Assembly: GCA_963718755.1 (NCBI GenBank)
Contig: OY970376.1
Span: 310,001-374,000 of the forward strand
DNA length: 64,000 nt
Reading direction: 5' to 3'
Source: VRUE01 sp963718755
Lineage (GTDB): Bacteria > Actinomycetota > Thermoleophilia > Solirubrobacterales > 70-9
Under the pieces are notes generated by a model, which was not told the origin of the DNA, made no database searches, and saw nothing but the letters and a program-made list of their open reading frames with translations. Positions 33,613-41,793 of this stretch are shown piece after piece (within the stretch, counting starts at the first letter, position 1; every line of letters begins with the position of its first letter). A program made the position numbers and the translations under genes.

Positions 33613-36258
33613 ATGTGGCCGTCCCGCCGATCCGCGTTTGGGGCACTGGCTGGCGCCGGGCTTTCAACCGGCCTCTGCCTGCTACTTGCAGTCGCGTCAT
33701 CAGCTGCCCCGCCGAGTTTGAGCATCGTGGCCACCGACGCAGTAATCGGGCAAACGATTCAAGCAACGGCGCAACTCTCGGAAAGCCCGAACGCCGAAGG
33801 AGAAATCTCCTTCGAAGTCTTCGGGCCCAACGACCCCACCTGCTCCGGGCCTGCGCTGAGTCCCACCCCAGCTTCAGCCTCAGTAAATGGCGAAGGCGAA
33901 TATCTCTCGGGAGAGTTCACCCCGCCTGAGGCGGGCGTCTATCACTGGAGCGCCCACTACTCAGGCGACCTCGCGAACCCCGCCGCCGACTCCACCTGCT
34001 CCGCAATCTCAACGGTAGGCAAGGAGAGTCCCGACTTGACGGCGACCGCAAGCGATGGCGTCGTCAATAGCGGGATACACGACGAAGCGACCGTAACTGG
34101 AGGCTTCTCTCCCACTGGTGAAGTGATCTTCCGGGTCTACGGACCGGCCGACGCCACCTGCCTGACGCCGCTGGAAACGGATGCCGTTCCGCTCGATGAC
34201 GGCAACGCCACCTCCGCGGATTTTCTTCCTCAGCAAGCCGGCGAATTTCGCTGGACCGCTGAATACGCGGGCGATGCGAATAACGATCCGGTCAGCCTGC
34301 CTTGCGGGTCCCCGAATCAGGCTTCAGCCGTCAGCAAAGCCTCGCCGGGCCTCGTCGGCGTGGCGACCTCCGCCGTGGTGGTCGGCTCCCCGATCACCGA
34401 CGGAGTGACGCTGTCGAGCGGGTTCGAGGCCGGTGGCCAGCTCGTCTTCAGCGCTTATGGCCCGGGTGATGCGACGTGCTCCACCACTCCGAAATACGAA
34501 GCGACGGTCGCGGTCGACGGCAATGGCTCCTATTCCCCGGCCGGCTTCTCACCTGCGGCGGGGCTGTATCGGTGGACCGTGGTCTACGCGGGCGATGCGA
34601 ATAACGATCCGGTCAGCCTGCCTTGCGGGTCCCCGAATCAGGCTTCAGCCGTCAGCAAAGCCTCGCCGGGCCTCGTCGGCGTGGCGACCTCCGCCGTGGT
34701 GGTCGGCTCCCCGATCACCGACGGAGTGACGCTGTCGAGCGGGTTCGAGGCCGGTGGCCAGCTCGTCTTCAGCGCTTATGGCCCGGGTGATGCGACGTGC
34801 TCCACCACTCCGAAATACGAAGCGACGGTCGCGGTCGACGGCAATGGCTCCTATTCCCCGGCCGGCTTCTCACCTGCGGCGGGGCTGTATCGGTGGACCG
34901 TGGTCTACGCGGGCGATGCGAATAACGATCCGGTCAGCCTGCCTTGCGGGTCCCCGAATCAGGCTTCAGCCGTCAGCAAAGCCTCGCCGGGCCTCGTCGG
35001 CGTGGCGACCTCCGCCGTGGTGGTCGGCTCCCCGATCACCGACGGAGTGACGCTGTCGAGCGGGTTCGAGGCCGGTGGCCAGCTCGTCTTCAGCGCTTAT
35101 GGCCCGGGTGATGCGACGTGCTCCACCACTCCGAAATACGAAGCGACGGTCGCGGTCGACGGCAATGGCTCCTATTCCCCGGCCGGCTTCTCACCTGCGG
35201 CGGGGCTGTATCGGTGGACCGTGGTCTACGCGGGCGATGCGAATAACGATCCGGTCAGCCTGCCTTGCGGGGCTGCGAATCAGGCTTCAGCCGTGGGCAC
35301 GATCACCGCGACCCTTACCGCCAGCGCCACCAACGCTATGGTCGGGAACCCGGTGACGGCCACGGCGTCGATCCAGGACGGGGCGATCCCTACGGGGCAG
35401 ATTACGTTCCAGGCGTTCCCGCCCGACGACACGAATTGCTCCGGCGCCGCAGCCTTCAGCTCGACGATCAACGTCTCCGGGAACGGCTCGTATCGCTCGA
35501 CCGCATTCGTGCCTTCTCGGGTCGGCACGTTCCTCTGGACCGTCAGCTACTCCGGCGACCCAAACCACGCCCCTACGAGTGCTGGTTGCGGCAAAGCAAC
35601 GTCCAGCGTCTCTCCAGCAAGTCCCTCGATCGCAAGCGACGTCACGCAACGACTTACGGTTGGGACCTCCTTCAAGGTCACGGGGACGCTGCAGGGGGGC
35701 TATACGCCCGGCGGCACGATCACCTTTGAGATCTACCGTCGGATCGGGGCAGACTGTGCCGCGCCGGTGGTTGTCGGCACCGTTCCGGTGGCCGGGAACG
35801 GCACGATCGACTCGGGTCCCCTCGTTGCACGACAGCCGGGCACCTACAGCTTCGGGGCCAGCTACTCGGGCGATGCGGCGAATCAAGGTGCAACCGATCC
35901 GTGCGATCCATTCAGCGCAGCAGTCCGGGTGTATCGGCGAACGCCGCAAGTGAAACCACACGCGCGCTTGGAAGAGGGCAATCAGATCTCGATTCGTGCC
36001 CGCCTCTCCGGCGCCGCCTCACCCTCCGGCACGATCAACTTCCGGCTCTACCGCCCGGGCGACAAACGGTGCAAGCGCAAGCCCGCGTTCAGCGGCGGCG
36101 TCACCGCGAGGTCAAACGGCAACTACCTGCTGGGCCAGTACTTCGCGACCAAACGGGGCGTCTACCGCCTCGGCGTCGGCTACTCGGGCGACCGGCGCAA
36201 CCGCCAATACAAACCCACCTGCCGCGGCGCACAACGGATCCGAATCGGAGCTCGGTGA
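33613..36258 (+). CDS. Secreted repeat protein with Ig-like (Big) domains
   Basis: The 881-aa protein has a signal peptide (LAGAGLSTGLCLLLAVASSAA) followed by about eight Ig-like repeats of roughly 100 residues, each with PTGEITFxxFGPxDxTCS-like, GxYxSGxFxPxxxGxYxWxxxYxGD patterns and conserved Cys pairs. Three central repeats are identical at DNA level. There is no sortase motif or membrane anchor at the C-terminus, which is basic (RRNRQYKPTCRGAQRIRIGAR). It probably acts as a cell-surface or adhesive protein. The next gene begins one base after its stop. Confidence 0.8.
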   Translation: MWPSRRSAFGALAGAGLSTGLCLLLAVASSAAPPSLSIVATDAVIGQTIQATAQLSESPNAEGEISFEVFGPNDPTCSGPALSPTPASASVNGEGEYLSGEFTPPEAGVYHWSAHYSGDLANPAADSTCSAISTVGKESPDLTATASDGVVNSGIHDEATVTGGFSPTGEVIFRVYGPADATCLTPLETDAVPLDDGNATSADFLPQQAGEFRWTAEYAGDANNDPVSLPCGSPNQASAVSKASPGLVGVATSAVVVGSPITDGVTLSSGFEAGGQLVFSAYGPGDATCSTTPKYEATVAVDGNGSYSPAGFSPAAGLYRWTVVYAGDANNDPVSLPCGSPNQASAVSKASPGLVGVATSAVVVGSPITDGVTLSSGFEAGGQLVFSAYGPGDATCSTTPKYEATVAVDGNGSYSPAGFSPAAGLYRWTVVYAGDANNDPVSLPCGSPNQASAVSKASPGLVGVATSAVVVGSPITDGVTLSSGFEAGGQLVFSAYGPGDATCSTTPKYEATVAVDGNGSYSPAGFSPAAGLYRWTVVYAGDANNDPVSLPCGAANQASAVGTITATLTASATNAMVGNPVTATASIQDGAIPTGQITFQAFPPDDTNCSGAAAFSSTINVSGNGSYRSTAFVPSRVGTFLWTVSYSGDPNHAPTSAGCGKATSSVSPASPSIASDVTQRLTVGTSFKVTGTLQGGYTPGGTITFEIYRRIGADCAAPVVVGTVPVAGNGTIDSGPLVARQPGTYSFGASYSGDAANQGATDPCDPFSAAVRVYRRTPQVKPHARLEEGNQISIRARLSGAASPSGTINFRLYRPGDKRCKRKPAFSGGVTARSNGNYLLGQYFATKRGVYRLGVGYSGDRRNRQYKPTCRGAQRIRIGAR
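34264..35270 (+). repeat. 321-bp tandem repeats in the Ig-like protein gene
   Basis: Three consecutive 321-base units (107 codons each) starting at 34264, 34585 and 34906 are identical as far as I can compare. A fourth copy diverges after about 50 bases near 35270. The lack of silent differences points to recent expansion or gene conversion. Confidence 0.9.
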
Positions 36259-36259
36259 G

Positions 36260-36514
36260 ATGGCCCAGCACCACCACCGAAAGAAACGCACCGAGCCTGT
36301 CGACTACGGCTGGGTGATCTCGTTCGGCTGCAAGTCCACCGGCACCCTCCGGCGCCTCAAGGTCGATGTTGACCCGGCCACTGATACCCGCCCGATCGAA
36401 GTCCCCTGCCTCTGCGGCGAGATCCACCGCGTGACCGTTTCCCCGTACCGGCGTCGCCGCTCCGCCGACGAACCGTTCGACCTCGAGGTCGCCTCGCTCG
36501 ACGAGCTGCGCTGA
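36260..36514 (+). CDS. Small Cys-containing hypothetical protein, 84 aa
   Basis: The protein begins MAQHHHRKKRTEPVDYGWV and has Cys residues in SFGCKS and VPCLCGEIHRV that could form a small zinc-binding site, followed by a basic YRRRRS stretch. The start ATG lies one base after the stop of the repeat-protein gene (TGAGATG), so the two are probably co-transcribed. No family is recognised. Confidence 0.6.
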   Translation: MAQHHHRKKRTEPVDYGWVISFGCKSTGTLRRLKVDVDPATDTRPIEVPCLCGEIHRVTVSPYRRRRSADEPFDLEVASLDELR

Positions 36515-36577
36515 TGGTGGTGCGACGGCAGTGCGCTCAGCTGCTGGCGTCTGACTCGCACGCGCTGAGTCGGACGG

Positions 36578-38644
36578 TCAGGATCTGCCGTCAGTTTCGC
36601 CCATCGAAGACGAGGCCAAGCTGAGAAGAAGTTGCCGGAGTTTCTCGGTATCGGCGTAGATCCGCCGGGCGAGACATTCCTGCTCCGCGAGAGCCTCCAG
36701 CACCGCCCCGAGCTCGCGCCCGTCGTCGCGAGGAAGAAGGGGGATTTCCAGATCCCGCAAGCGAACGCTTGCGCGAGTGGTCCCCGTGAGCAGGCGGCGG
36801 TTTCGGGGGCTTTCCAGGAAGGCCGCCACCAGCCCTGGCGCCATCGACCCGTCGAGCAACCGCAGGCCTTGCAGGGGTGCAGCAAGCACGCGGCCGCCGG
36901 TGTCATCGACCCGCGCCGCAACACGGTCGCCGGATGGCGCCACGATGATGTCCCCGGGCTTGGTCAGCATCGGCCGCGGCTTCATCGACGCGGGGTCGAC
37001 GAAGCACGAGACTTCCGAAGCCATGCCGCCGATCACGTCTCGAGGTCGGATCACCGGACTTCCAGCCGGCAAGCAGTCGCCCTCCTTGATCTGAACGCCT
37101 CGGACTATCTGTGCGACTTCATCGGTCAAGAGTTGGTCGACCTCAATCCATGGCCGCGGCGCGGCGGCCACCAGCGGACCGCGCAGTTCCCGGGCCCCAA
37201 CCAATGCCTTGCGCGACGCCTCGAGCGCCTGAGTCGTTTGCTGAAACGCCGTTTCCTGGCGAATTCGGTCGGCGGGGGTCAGGTCGGCACTCAGCCAGCG
37301 CAGGGGATCCAGATTCGCGTCTCGTCGCAACAAGTCGAAGACGGGCACCGATGCGGCGACGACACGATCCTGCTCCGGAACGGGATCGCCAAGGCGCCAC
37401 CGCGCCAAGATCTGGGCGATCCGGTCGATCGCTTTCTCGTCCAGCGGATTCCTCGTCGAGGAGCTGAGCGGGGTCGCGTCGAGCAGGAGAACCGAGTCCG
37501 TGTCACGATCCCGGTGGGCGCGGCGAAGTATCCAGAGCGCGATGGGGACAGACGCGCGAGGCGAGCTTCCCGCAGGGAGTTTCACGATGGCCTCGATGAC
37601 GCCCTCGGCAAGGAGCTCCCGCCGCAGGTTCGCATCTTTCCCTCTGCTGAAGAGAGTTCCGACCGAAAGGAAGAGGTACCCGCGACCCCCCTCCCTCAGG
37701 TGGTAAACGGCGTGCTGGAGCCAGGCGAAGTCGCTCATGCTCGGGGGACGACCGGCGATCCAGCGAGGATCGCTGCTCGAGTTGGGCGGCCAGGTCTTCT
37801 TGACTCCGTAGGGGGGGTCGGAGACGATCACGTCGGCGCAAAGCTGCGGCCACTCGTTGTCGGTGAGACTGTCTCCCTCTGCAAGGGTGGCCGGAATGCC
37901 TTCGACGATGAAGCGCTGCTGGGCGATGGCGGAGGCGGAGGCGTCGAGCTCCTGGCCAAAGAGCTGCGGCCGCCGGCGCGTTTCCCCTCGCTGCCACGAG
38001 GCCAGAAGGAACCCTCCCCATCCGGCAGCTGGGTCATAGACGATTCCCTCCACATCGCCCGCGATTGCGTCGATCAGCGAGGTAAGGCTGTTGCCGCTGC
38101 CGCCCTGGGCCTCGTACGGCTGTTGGCTGCGCGACAAAATCCAGTCGAAGCACTCCGGGAGCTGCGTCTCCTCGATCCCGAGCACGAACCGGAGTACGTC
38201 TTCAGCGGTTCGCGGATCGATATCCAGAAGTGGCCGAAATGCCCGATCGAGATCAGGCCTTCCCGTGCCCGTCGCGGCCCGCAACAGGCTTTCGGGGTCT
38301 GCCGCTGCGGCGGGAGCCACCCCCTTTCGAAGCTCATGGGAAACCAGTGCGAGCGCGCCCCCGATCACCTCGATCATCTGCCTTGCCGAGACCTCGGACC
38401 GAAGCTGGTCGGCCGCGGCGAAGAGGAGACGCTTGCTTCTGTTCTCGCCGAGGCGCCCATGTCGAGCCAGCCAGTCCTCAACCGCTTCGAGCTCAAAGAG
38501 GTCCCGGCCTCCAGGTGCCGCTTGAACCGCTGGGGGAAAGTCGTCGAACCGCTTGCGCCAGTTGCTGACGGCAGATGCGCCGACCTCCGCCAGGGCGGCG
38601 ATCTGGCTTGCGGTCACAAGTGGGGCTCGGCCTCGCTCGGTCAT
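36578..38644 (-). CDS. N6-adenine DNA methylase fused to a specificity-like domain
   Basis: From the ATG at 38644 the protein is 688 aa. Residues 1-60 carry a helix-turn-helix (LVTASQIAALAEVGASAVSNWRKRF). The HsdM-like domain has motif I VYDPAAGWGGFLLAS and the catalytic DPPY in VIVSDPPYGVKK. The last 200 residues resemble an HsdS target-recognition half (IVRGVQIKEGDCLPAGSPVIRPRDVIGG, then LEIPLLPRDDGRELGAVLEAL). It should methylate adenine at a specific site. No restriction subunit is next to it; instead an NYN protein gene overlaps its start by ATGA. Confidence 0.85.
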   Translation of the reverse strand: MTERGRAPLVTASQIAALAEVGASAVSNWRKRFDDFPPAVQAAPGGRDLFELEAVEDWLARHGRLGENRSKRLLFAAADQLRSEVSARQMIEVIGGALALVSHELRKGVAPAAAADPESLLRAATGTGRPDLDRAFRPLLDIDPRTAEDVLRFVLGIEETQLPECFDWILSRSQQPYEAQGGSGNSLTSLIDAIAGDVEGIVYDPAAGWGGFLLASWQRGETRRRPQLFGQELDASASAIAQQRFIVEGIPATLAEGDSLTDNEWPQLCADVIVSDPPYGVKKTWPPNSSSDPRWIAGRPPSMSDFAWLQHAVYHLREGGRGYLFLSVGTLFSRGKDANLRRELLAEGVIEAIVKLPAGSSPRASVPIALWILRRAHRDRDTDSVLLLDATPLSSSTRNPLDEKAIDRIAQILARWRLGDPVPEQDRVVAASVPVFDLLRRDANLDPLRWLSADLTPADRIRQETAFQQTTQALEASRKALVGARELRGPLVAAAPRPWIEVDQLLTDEVAQIVRGVQIKEGDCLPAGSPVIRPRDVIGGMASEVSCFVDPASMKPRPMLTKPGDIIVAPSGDRVAARVDDTGGRVLAAPLQGLRLLDGSMAPGLVAAFLESPRNRRLLTGTTRASVRLRDLEIPLLPRDDGRELGAVLEALAEQECLARRIYADTEKLRQLLLSLASSSMGETDGRS

Positions 38645-39129
38645 GCAGCCAGCCTCACCTCGTCCACGCGCGCATCTCTCCCCGGCTCGAGGTAGGCGAT
38701 GTCGCGAACGGCAAACGCCAGTCGGCGCGAGACGCTCCCCGGGCGTGCGACGACAAGCACTCTGCAGCCGAGAGCCTGCAGCCTTGCCGCCGGCTCGGCG
38801 AAGATGCCGTCGCCCGAGGCGAGAACCACCGTGTCGAAGCGATGCGCAGGATCCTCCTGCTCGATTACATCGACCAGAGCTCGATCGGCGCCGCTCGGCC
38901 CGGACCGGAGGAGACGCCGGGTCGAGGACCAGCCGAACCACGTAGCTTCCGCGGCTCTATGGCTGGAAGCCAAGACGACGTGGTCGCGCTCGGCCACCGC
39001 AACCAGCTGTCGGTATCGATTCTCGAGGTCTATGACGTCGAGGAAGTCGAAGGATGTGCCCCCCAAGAGGTTCTCCACGTCAACCAGGTGGAGAGTGCGG
39101 TTGAGGCAATCGGCCGGCAGTCTCGACAT
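38641..39129 (-). CDS. NYN (PIN-like) domain protein
   Basis: From the ATG at 39129 (MSRLPADCLNRT) the protein is 162 aa. The NYN pattern is clear: HLVDVENLLGG with the first Asp, RALVDVI, VVLASGDGIFAEPAARLQALGCRVLVVARP with the GD acidic pair, and SVSRRLAF. Such proteins are metal-dependent ribonucleases or RNA-binding relatives. It is translationally coupled to the methylase gene. A sharp promoter lies just upstream with almost no leader. Earlier in-frame starts lack family similarity. Confidence 0.8.
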   Translation of the reverse strand: MSRLPADCLNRTLHLVDVENLLGGTSFDFLDVIDLENRYRQLVAVAERDHVVLASSHRAAEATWFGWSSTRRLLRSGPSGADRALVDVIEQEDPAHRFDTVVLASGDGIFAEPAARLQALGCRVLVVARPGSVSRRLAFAVRDIAYLEPGRDARVDEVRLAA

Positions 39130-39138
39130 CGAAGGCCG

Positions 39139-39185
39139 ATTATGAAACGAGATCTCGCGCTTGTCAAGGTGTGAATTGTTTTCAC
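39139..39185 (-). promoter_or_regulatory. Promoter with palindromes for the NYN-methylase operon
   Basis: On the minus strand TTGACA (39167-39162) and CATAAT (39144-39139) are 17 bases apart, and the ATG follows nine bases after the -10, so the mRNA is nearly leaderless. A perfect palindrome CGAGATCTCG (39148-39157) lies in the spacer. A second dyad, GTGAA-N5-TTCAC (39171-39185), lies upstream of the -35. Both could bind a repressor. Confidence 0.6.
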
Positions 39186-39274
39186 AGTGGCCAGGTGAGA
39201 CCGGCTGTGCGTGAGTCATCGACGTCACCGGAACCGTCCCTCGACTCGCCCTGGGGCGGTGGATAATCCCGGCC

Positions 39275-39598
39275 TTGGACTTCGAAACTAAAAAGCAGCT
39301 GCTCGTCGACCTCCTGCACATCGCTGAGGAGACCAAGGAATTCGATCCTCCATATATCCCCAGCCGATACGTGCAGGACGTTGCCAACAGCGACCCAGCG
39401 GAGCTCGTCTACAAGTACGTCCTGGCAAAGAACCCAACCGACGGATACGAGCGCCTTTGGCGCGAACGCAGGCTTGACTTGGCGGTGGAGAACGTGGCGT
39501 GGCGCTACCGGCGCCGGTTCCCGCCCGCGGTCGGGAAGGCAGCACGGACCCGCTTGGAAGCGTCCGGATTCGACGTTCAAACGCAGAAGATGAGATAG
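39275..39598 (+). CDS. Hypothetical protein, 107 aa
   Basis: From a TTG at 39275 the protein begins MDFETKKQLLVDLLHIAEETK and ends in a basic region (RLEASGFDVQTQKMR). It appears helical and soluble. Codon use is typical of the region. I do not recognise a family. It diverges from the NYN-methylase operon and lies just left of the first 25-bp repeat. Confidence 0.55.
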   Translation: MDFETKKQLLVDLLHIAEETKEFDPPYIPSRYVQDVANSDPAELVYKYVLAKNPTDGYERLWRERRLDLAVENVAWRYRRRFPPAVGKAARTRLEASGFDVQTQKMR

Positions 39599-39632
39599 TC
39601 CCCCCGGGGGGGCTCAAAGTTCTAAACCAAAG

Positions 39633-39657
39633 TCGGGGAGACAGGATCAATTCCGCT
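39633..39657 (+). repeat. 25-bp direct repeat, copy 1 (tRNA-Pro attachment-like)
   Basis: It is identical over 25 bases to 40751-40775. Its first 15 bases, TCGGGGAGACAGGAT, also equal the 3' end of tRNA-Pro(GGG) at 57452-57466. Confidence 0.85.
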
Positions 39658-39742
39658 TGACGGTGCGGGAACTTGGTCCGCCCCATACCACGGAAAGATC
39701 ACGGACTCGCGGCGACCGTGTCCAGCTAAGCCAGGCGCTGCG

Positions 39743-40012
39743 TCACGGGCCGGTGGCACCGGGCGTTGTCACGCCTACGCCGGGAGACGCCATCTCATCC
39801 GCGACATCCTCGGCTTCCCAGCGCAGCAGGTCGCCCGGCTGGCACTCGAGCGCCTCGCAGAGCGCGGCGAGGGTTGCGAAGCGCACCGCCTTGGCGCGGC
39901 CGTTCTTGAGGACCGCCAGGTTCGCGGGCGTGATCCCCACGCGGTCCGCGAGCTCGCCGACGGACATCTTGCGGCGGGCCAGCATCACGTCGATGTCGAC
40001 GGCGATCGGCAT
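39743..40012 (-). CDS. XRE-family regulator
   Basis: The 89-aa protein begins MPIAVDIDVMLARRKMSVGELADRVG and contains a Cro/CI helix-turn-helix (ELADRVGITPANLAVLKNGRAKAVRF) followed by ALCEALECQPGDLLRWE, as in YozG-like regulators. It is coupled by ATGA to the DUF2975 gene, a common pairing. The regulator probably represses its own operon through the palindrome upstream of the DUF2975 gene. Confidence 0.87.
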   Translation of the reverse strand: MPIAVDIDVMLARRKMSVGELADRVGITPANLAVLKNGRAKAVRFATLAALCEALECQPGDLLRWEAEDVADEMASPGVGVTTPGATGP

Positions 40013-40503
40013 CAGATGACCTCGTTCAGCTCGGCCTTCAGCTGCGTTGCTTCGACGTCGCGGGTGACGGCCTGGGCAAGCAGCATTCGCAGCACGAGCA
40101 CGATGAGTGCGACGCCGAGGATGGCGACGCCGATGCCGCCCATGATGAGGGTGACACCGGGGTCGTCGCGCTGGTCGGGCGCGTTGATGACGGTGACCGT
40201 GAACCACACGAGGGCGGCCGCCACGATCGCGCCGATCACGATGTCCACGTAGCGGAAGGCGGCGTGGGAGAACACGGTTCCGCGGCGCACCATCGTCACC
40301 AGCCGCCACACACAGACGAGGGCGACCTGGACCGTCACTATGCCCAGGATCGTGATGAGTCGCAGCGAAGTCAGCGGGAGCGAGCCGTCCTCCGGGTCGT
40401 TCCCGCTGATCAACGTCCACACCATCAGCACCTGGATGAGCACGGTTCCGGTGAGCACCACCGCGAGCACGGTGCGCAGGGCACGCACGGTCAGTTTTCC
40501 CAT
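40012..40503 (-). CDS. DUF2975 membrane protein
   Basis: From the ATG at 40503 (SD AGGAGGGG) the protein is 163 aa, with four membrane helices (VLAVVLTGTVLIQVLMVWT; LITILGIVTVQVALVCVW; DIVIGAIVAAALVWFTVTVI; LIMGGIGVAILGVALIVLVL). Length and layout fit DUF2975, and it is joined to an XRE regulator gene as is usual. The function of the pair is not established. The two genes lie alone between the two perfect 25-bp repeats. Confidence 0.83.
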   Translation of the reverse strand: MGKLTVRALRTVLAVVLTGTVLIQVLMVWTLISGNDPEDGSLPLTSLRLITILGIVTVQVALVCVWRLVTMVRRGTVFSHAAFRYVDIVIGAIVAAALVWFTVTVINAPDQRDDPGVTLIMGGIGVAILGVALIVLVLRMLLAQAVTRDVEATQLKAELNEVI

Positions 40504-40510
40504 CACCCCT

Positions 40511-40549
40511 CCTATCGATTTGCGATGGTAATCTATCGAACTTCGATAG
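40511..40549 (-). promoter_or_regulatory. Operator of the DUF2975-XRE operon
   Basis: CTATCGAACTTCGATAG (40533-40549) is a palindrome with 8-bp arms and a one-base centre. A half-site CTATCGAT (40512-40519) lies closer to the ribosome site. This is a likely binding site for the XRE protein. Confidence 0.6.
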
Positions 40550-40660
40550 GTAAACAAGCCCAAGCCGGCGTTACACGCGAGTCGACTGCAGTTCAGTTGG
40601 CAGAGCACTTCCCCTCGCCGCGCTCCATATCACTCAGAACGAGGTCGCCGTATCTCTCTC

Positions 40661-40743
40661 GTATCACGGATCGCCCCGCATAGGCTCGCGGGCCGCACTT
40701 GATCCGGCGCCCTGCGTGGCTATGCGAAGCCATGCGGGGAAAC
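40661..40743 (+). repeat. Dispersed non-coding repeat, copy A
   Basis: This region shares GTATCACGGATCGCC-like and CCGCATAG-like blocks, and an identical 25-base end starting GGCTATGCGAAGCC, with 50371-50464. TATCAC motifs recur around both copies (40628, 40662, 40804; 50341, 50374, 50385). Copy A ends eight bases before the second 25-bp repeat. Confidence 0.65.
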
Positions 40744-40750
40744 CGTGCAA

Positions 40751-40775
40751 TCGGGGAGACAGGATCAATTCCGCT
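40751..40775 (+). repeat. 25-bp direct repeat, copy 2 (tRNA-Pro attachment-like)
   Basis: It is identical to 39633-39657. The stop codon of the leftward ORF 40765-41331 lies inside it. The first 15 bases match the tRNA-Pro end at 57452. Confidence 0.85.
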
Positions 40776-41331
40776 CCCTGACTAGCGTTGCAGCGGGGCG
40801 AATATCACTCTCGTATCCCGGATCAGATTCTATCGGCGCGTCGGCGCCGTTCCTTCTAGCCGAAGTCCTGCGAGCGAGCACCATGCCATCGGCGCCGAAG
40901 ACGGTCACCTCGCGGCCGGGCCGATCCCGATCGTCGTCGCCAGCGTCCCGATACGTGAACTCCACGATCAGGGCCCCATCGGGGAAGCCGCCGAACTCGT
41001 CGCCGTCTCTCAAGACGCGGAGCCCGATCAACTCGACTTCATCGTTGGCGGCATAGTTCCCCTTCGACTCGCCGATCCCAACTCGCTGCTTGTCGGTGCA
41101 GTCGAAGGCAGCGGTGCCGTCGAAGCCGTCGATCAGTTCGACATCGGCGTAAAAGGCCGCCGCGATCCGCTCGGTCGGCGAGCCGGGGAAGTGCGCCGCA
41201 TCGTCAGCCGCGTTTCGCGGCCTCAGCCACGCGAACAGGAGGCCGATAAGTTCAGCGAGGATCGACCTCGACCTTATCGCCCTGGTAGTGAACGTTAGTC
41301 CAGACCATGATTGGCACGGCAACAAATGCAA
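40765..41331 (-). CDS. Hypothetical acidic protein downstream of the RHS locus
   Basis: The frame gives 188 aa beginning MHLLPCQSWSGL. The convincing part starts near LAELIGLLFAWLRPRNAADD and continues as an acidic, strand-rich sequence (AAFYADVELIDGFDGTAAFDCTDKQRVGIGES, then VELIGLRVLRDGDEFGGFPDGALIVEF). The start is uncertain because the frame overlaps the preceding gene by 80 bases. It may belong to the RHS toxin/immunity locus. No family is recognised. The C-terminal codons enter the 25-bp repeat. Confidence 0.5.
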   Translation of the reverse strand: MHLLPCQSWSGLTFTTRAIRSRSILAELIGLLFAWLRPRNAADDAAHFPGSPTERIAAAFYADVELIDGFDGTAAFDCTDKQRVGIGESKGNYAANDEVELIGLRVLRDGDEFGGFPDGALIVEFTYRDAGDDDRDRPGREVTVFGADGMVLARRTSARRNGADAPIESDPGYESDIRPAATLVRERN

Positions 41332-41695
41332 AGTAGACCGTTTCTGGACCCGGATAGAGCGACCAGTCCTGCGAGATAGCCGTCAACCCAGCTGCCAGCA
41401 ATAGCAGTGCCCCCCCACAGGCAAGGAGCAGAACAGGGCTCTGAGTGCCTTGCCCCTCGCCATGCCGGCGATCTACCTCCGGCCGCCCAGCCCGGACTAG
41501 AAGATAGTTCCATGCAAGCAGCGAGGCTATGAGAACGAGCCATTGGAGTAGCTCCGACGCCGTGGTCACCCAGACGAGCCAAAGAACTACGAGCGTTAGG
41601 AGAACGGTGAGGCCTAACGCCAGCCAGCTTAACGATCCACGAGGCGTCTTTGAGCTAAAAAGCCGTCTGACTCCTCCATCTGACGAAGCCTGCAT
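41252..41695 (-). CDS. Membrane protein, possible immunity protein of the RHS toxin
   Basis: The 147-aa protein has about four membrane helices (LALGLTVLLTLVVLWLVWV; LLQWLVLIASLLAWNYLLV; VLLLACGGALLLLAAGLTAI; TVYFAFVAVPIMVWTNV). It lies 98 bases downstream of the RHS gene on the same strand. Immunity genes of polymorphic toxins usually occupy this position, and membrane-bound ones often protect against toxins acting at the membrane. The toxin tail also has hydrophobic stretches. This assignment rests on position and topology only. Confidence 0.55.
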   Translation of the reverse strand: MQASSDGGVRRLFSSKTPRGSLSWLALGLTVLLTLVVLWLVWVTTASELLQWLVLIASLLAWNYLLVRAGRPEVDRRHGEGQGTQSPVLLLACGGALLLLAAGLTAISQDWSLYPGPETVYFAFVAVPIMVWTNVHYQGDKVEVDPR

Positions 41696-41793
41696 CCGTC
41701 TACTTTCTGCTCGAAGCTAGGTTTCCGCACCTACCTTATCGCAAGCACTCTGATACGGCGCAGCTCACCTTTATGGGACCTGTGGTGTGGTTG

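Noticed and set aside
34264..35270. CRISPR or satellite array
   Set aside because: Units are 321 bases, directly tandem without spacers, and in frame inside a secreted protein gene.
36578..38644. Complete type I restriction-modification system
   Set aside because: Methylase and specificity-like parts are present, but no HsdR gene lies on either side.
39601..39612. C-run/G-run palindrome as a terminator
   Set aside because: It has no loop and no T-run; a homopolymer pair of this kind can arise by chance or sequencing noise.
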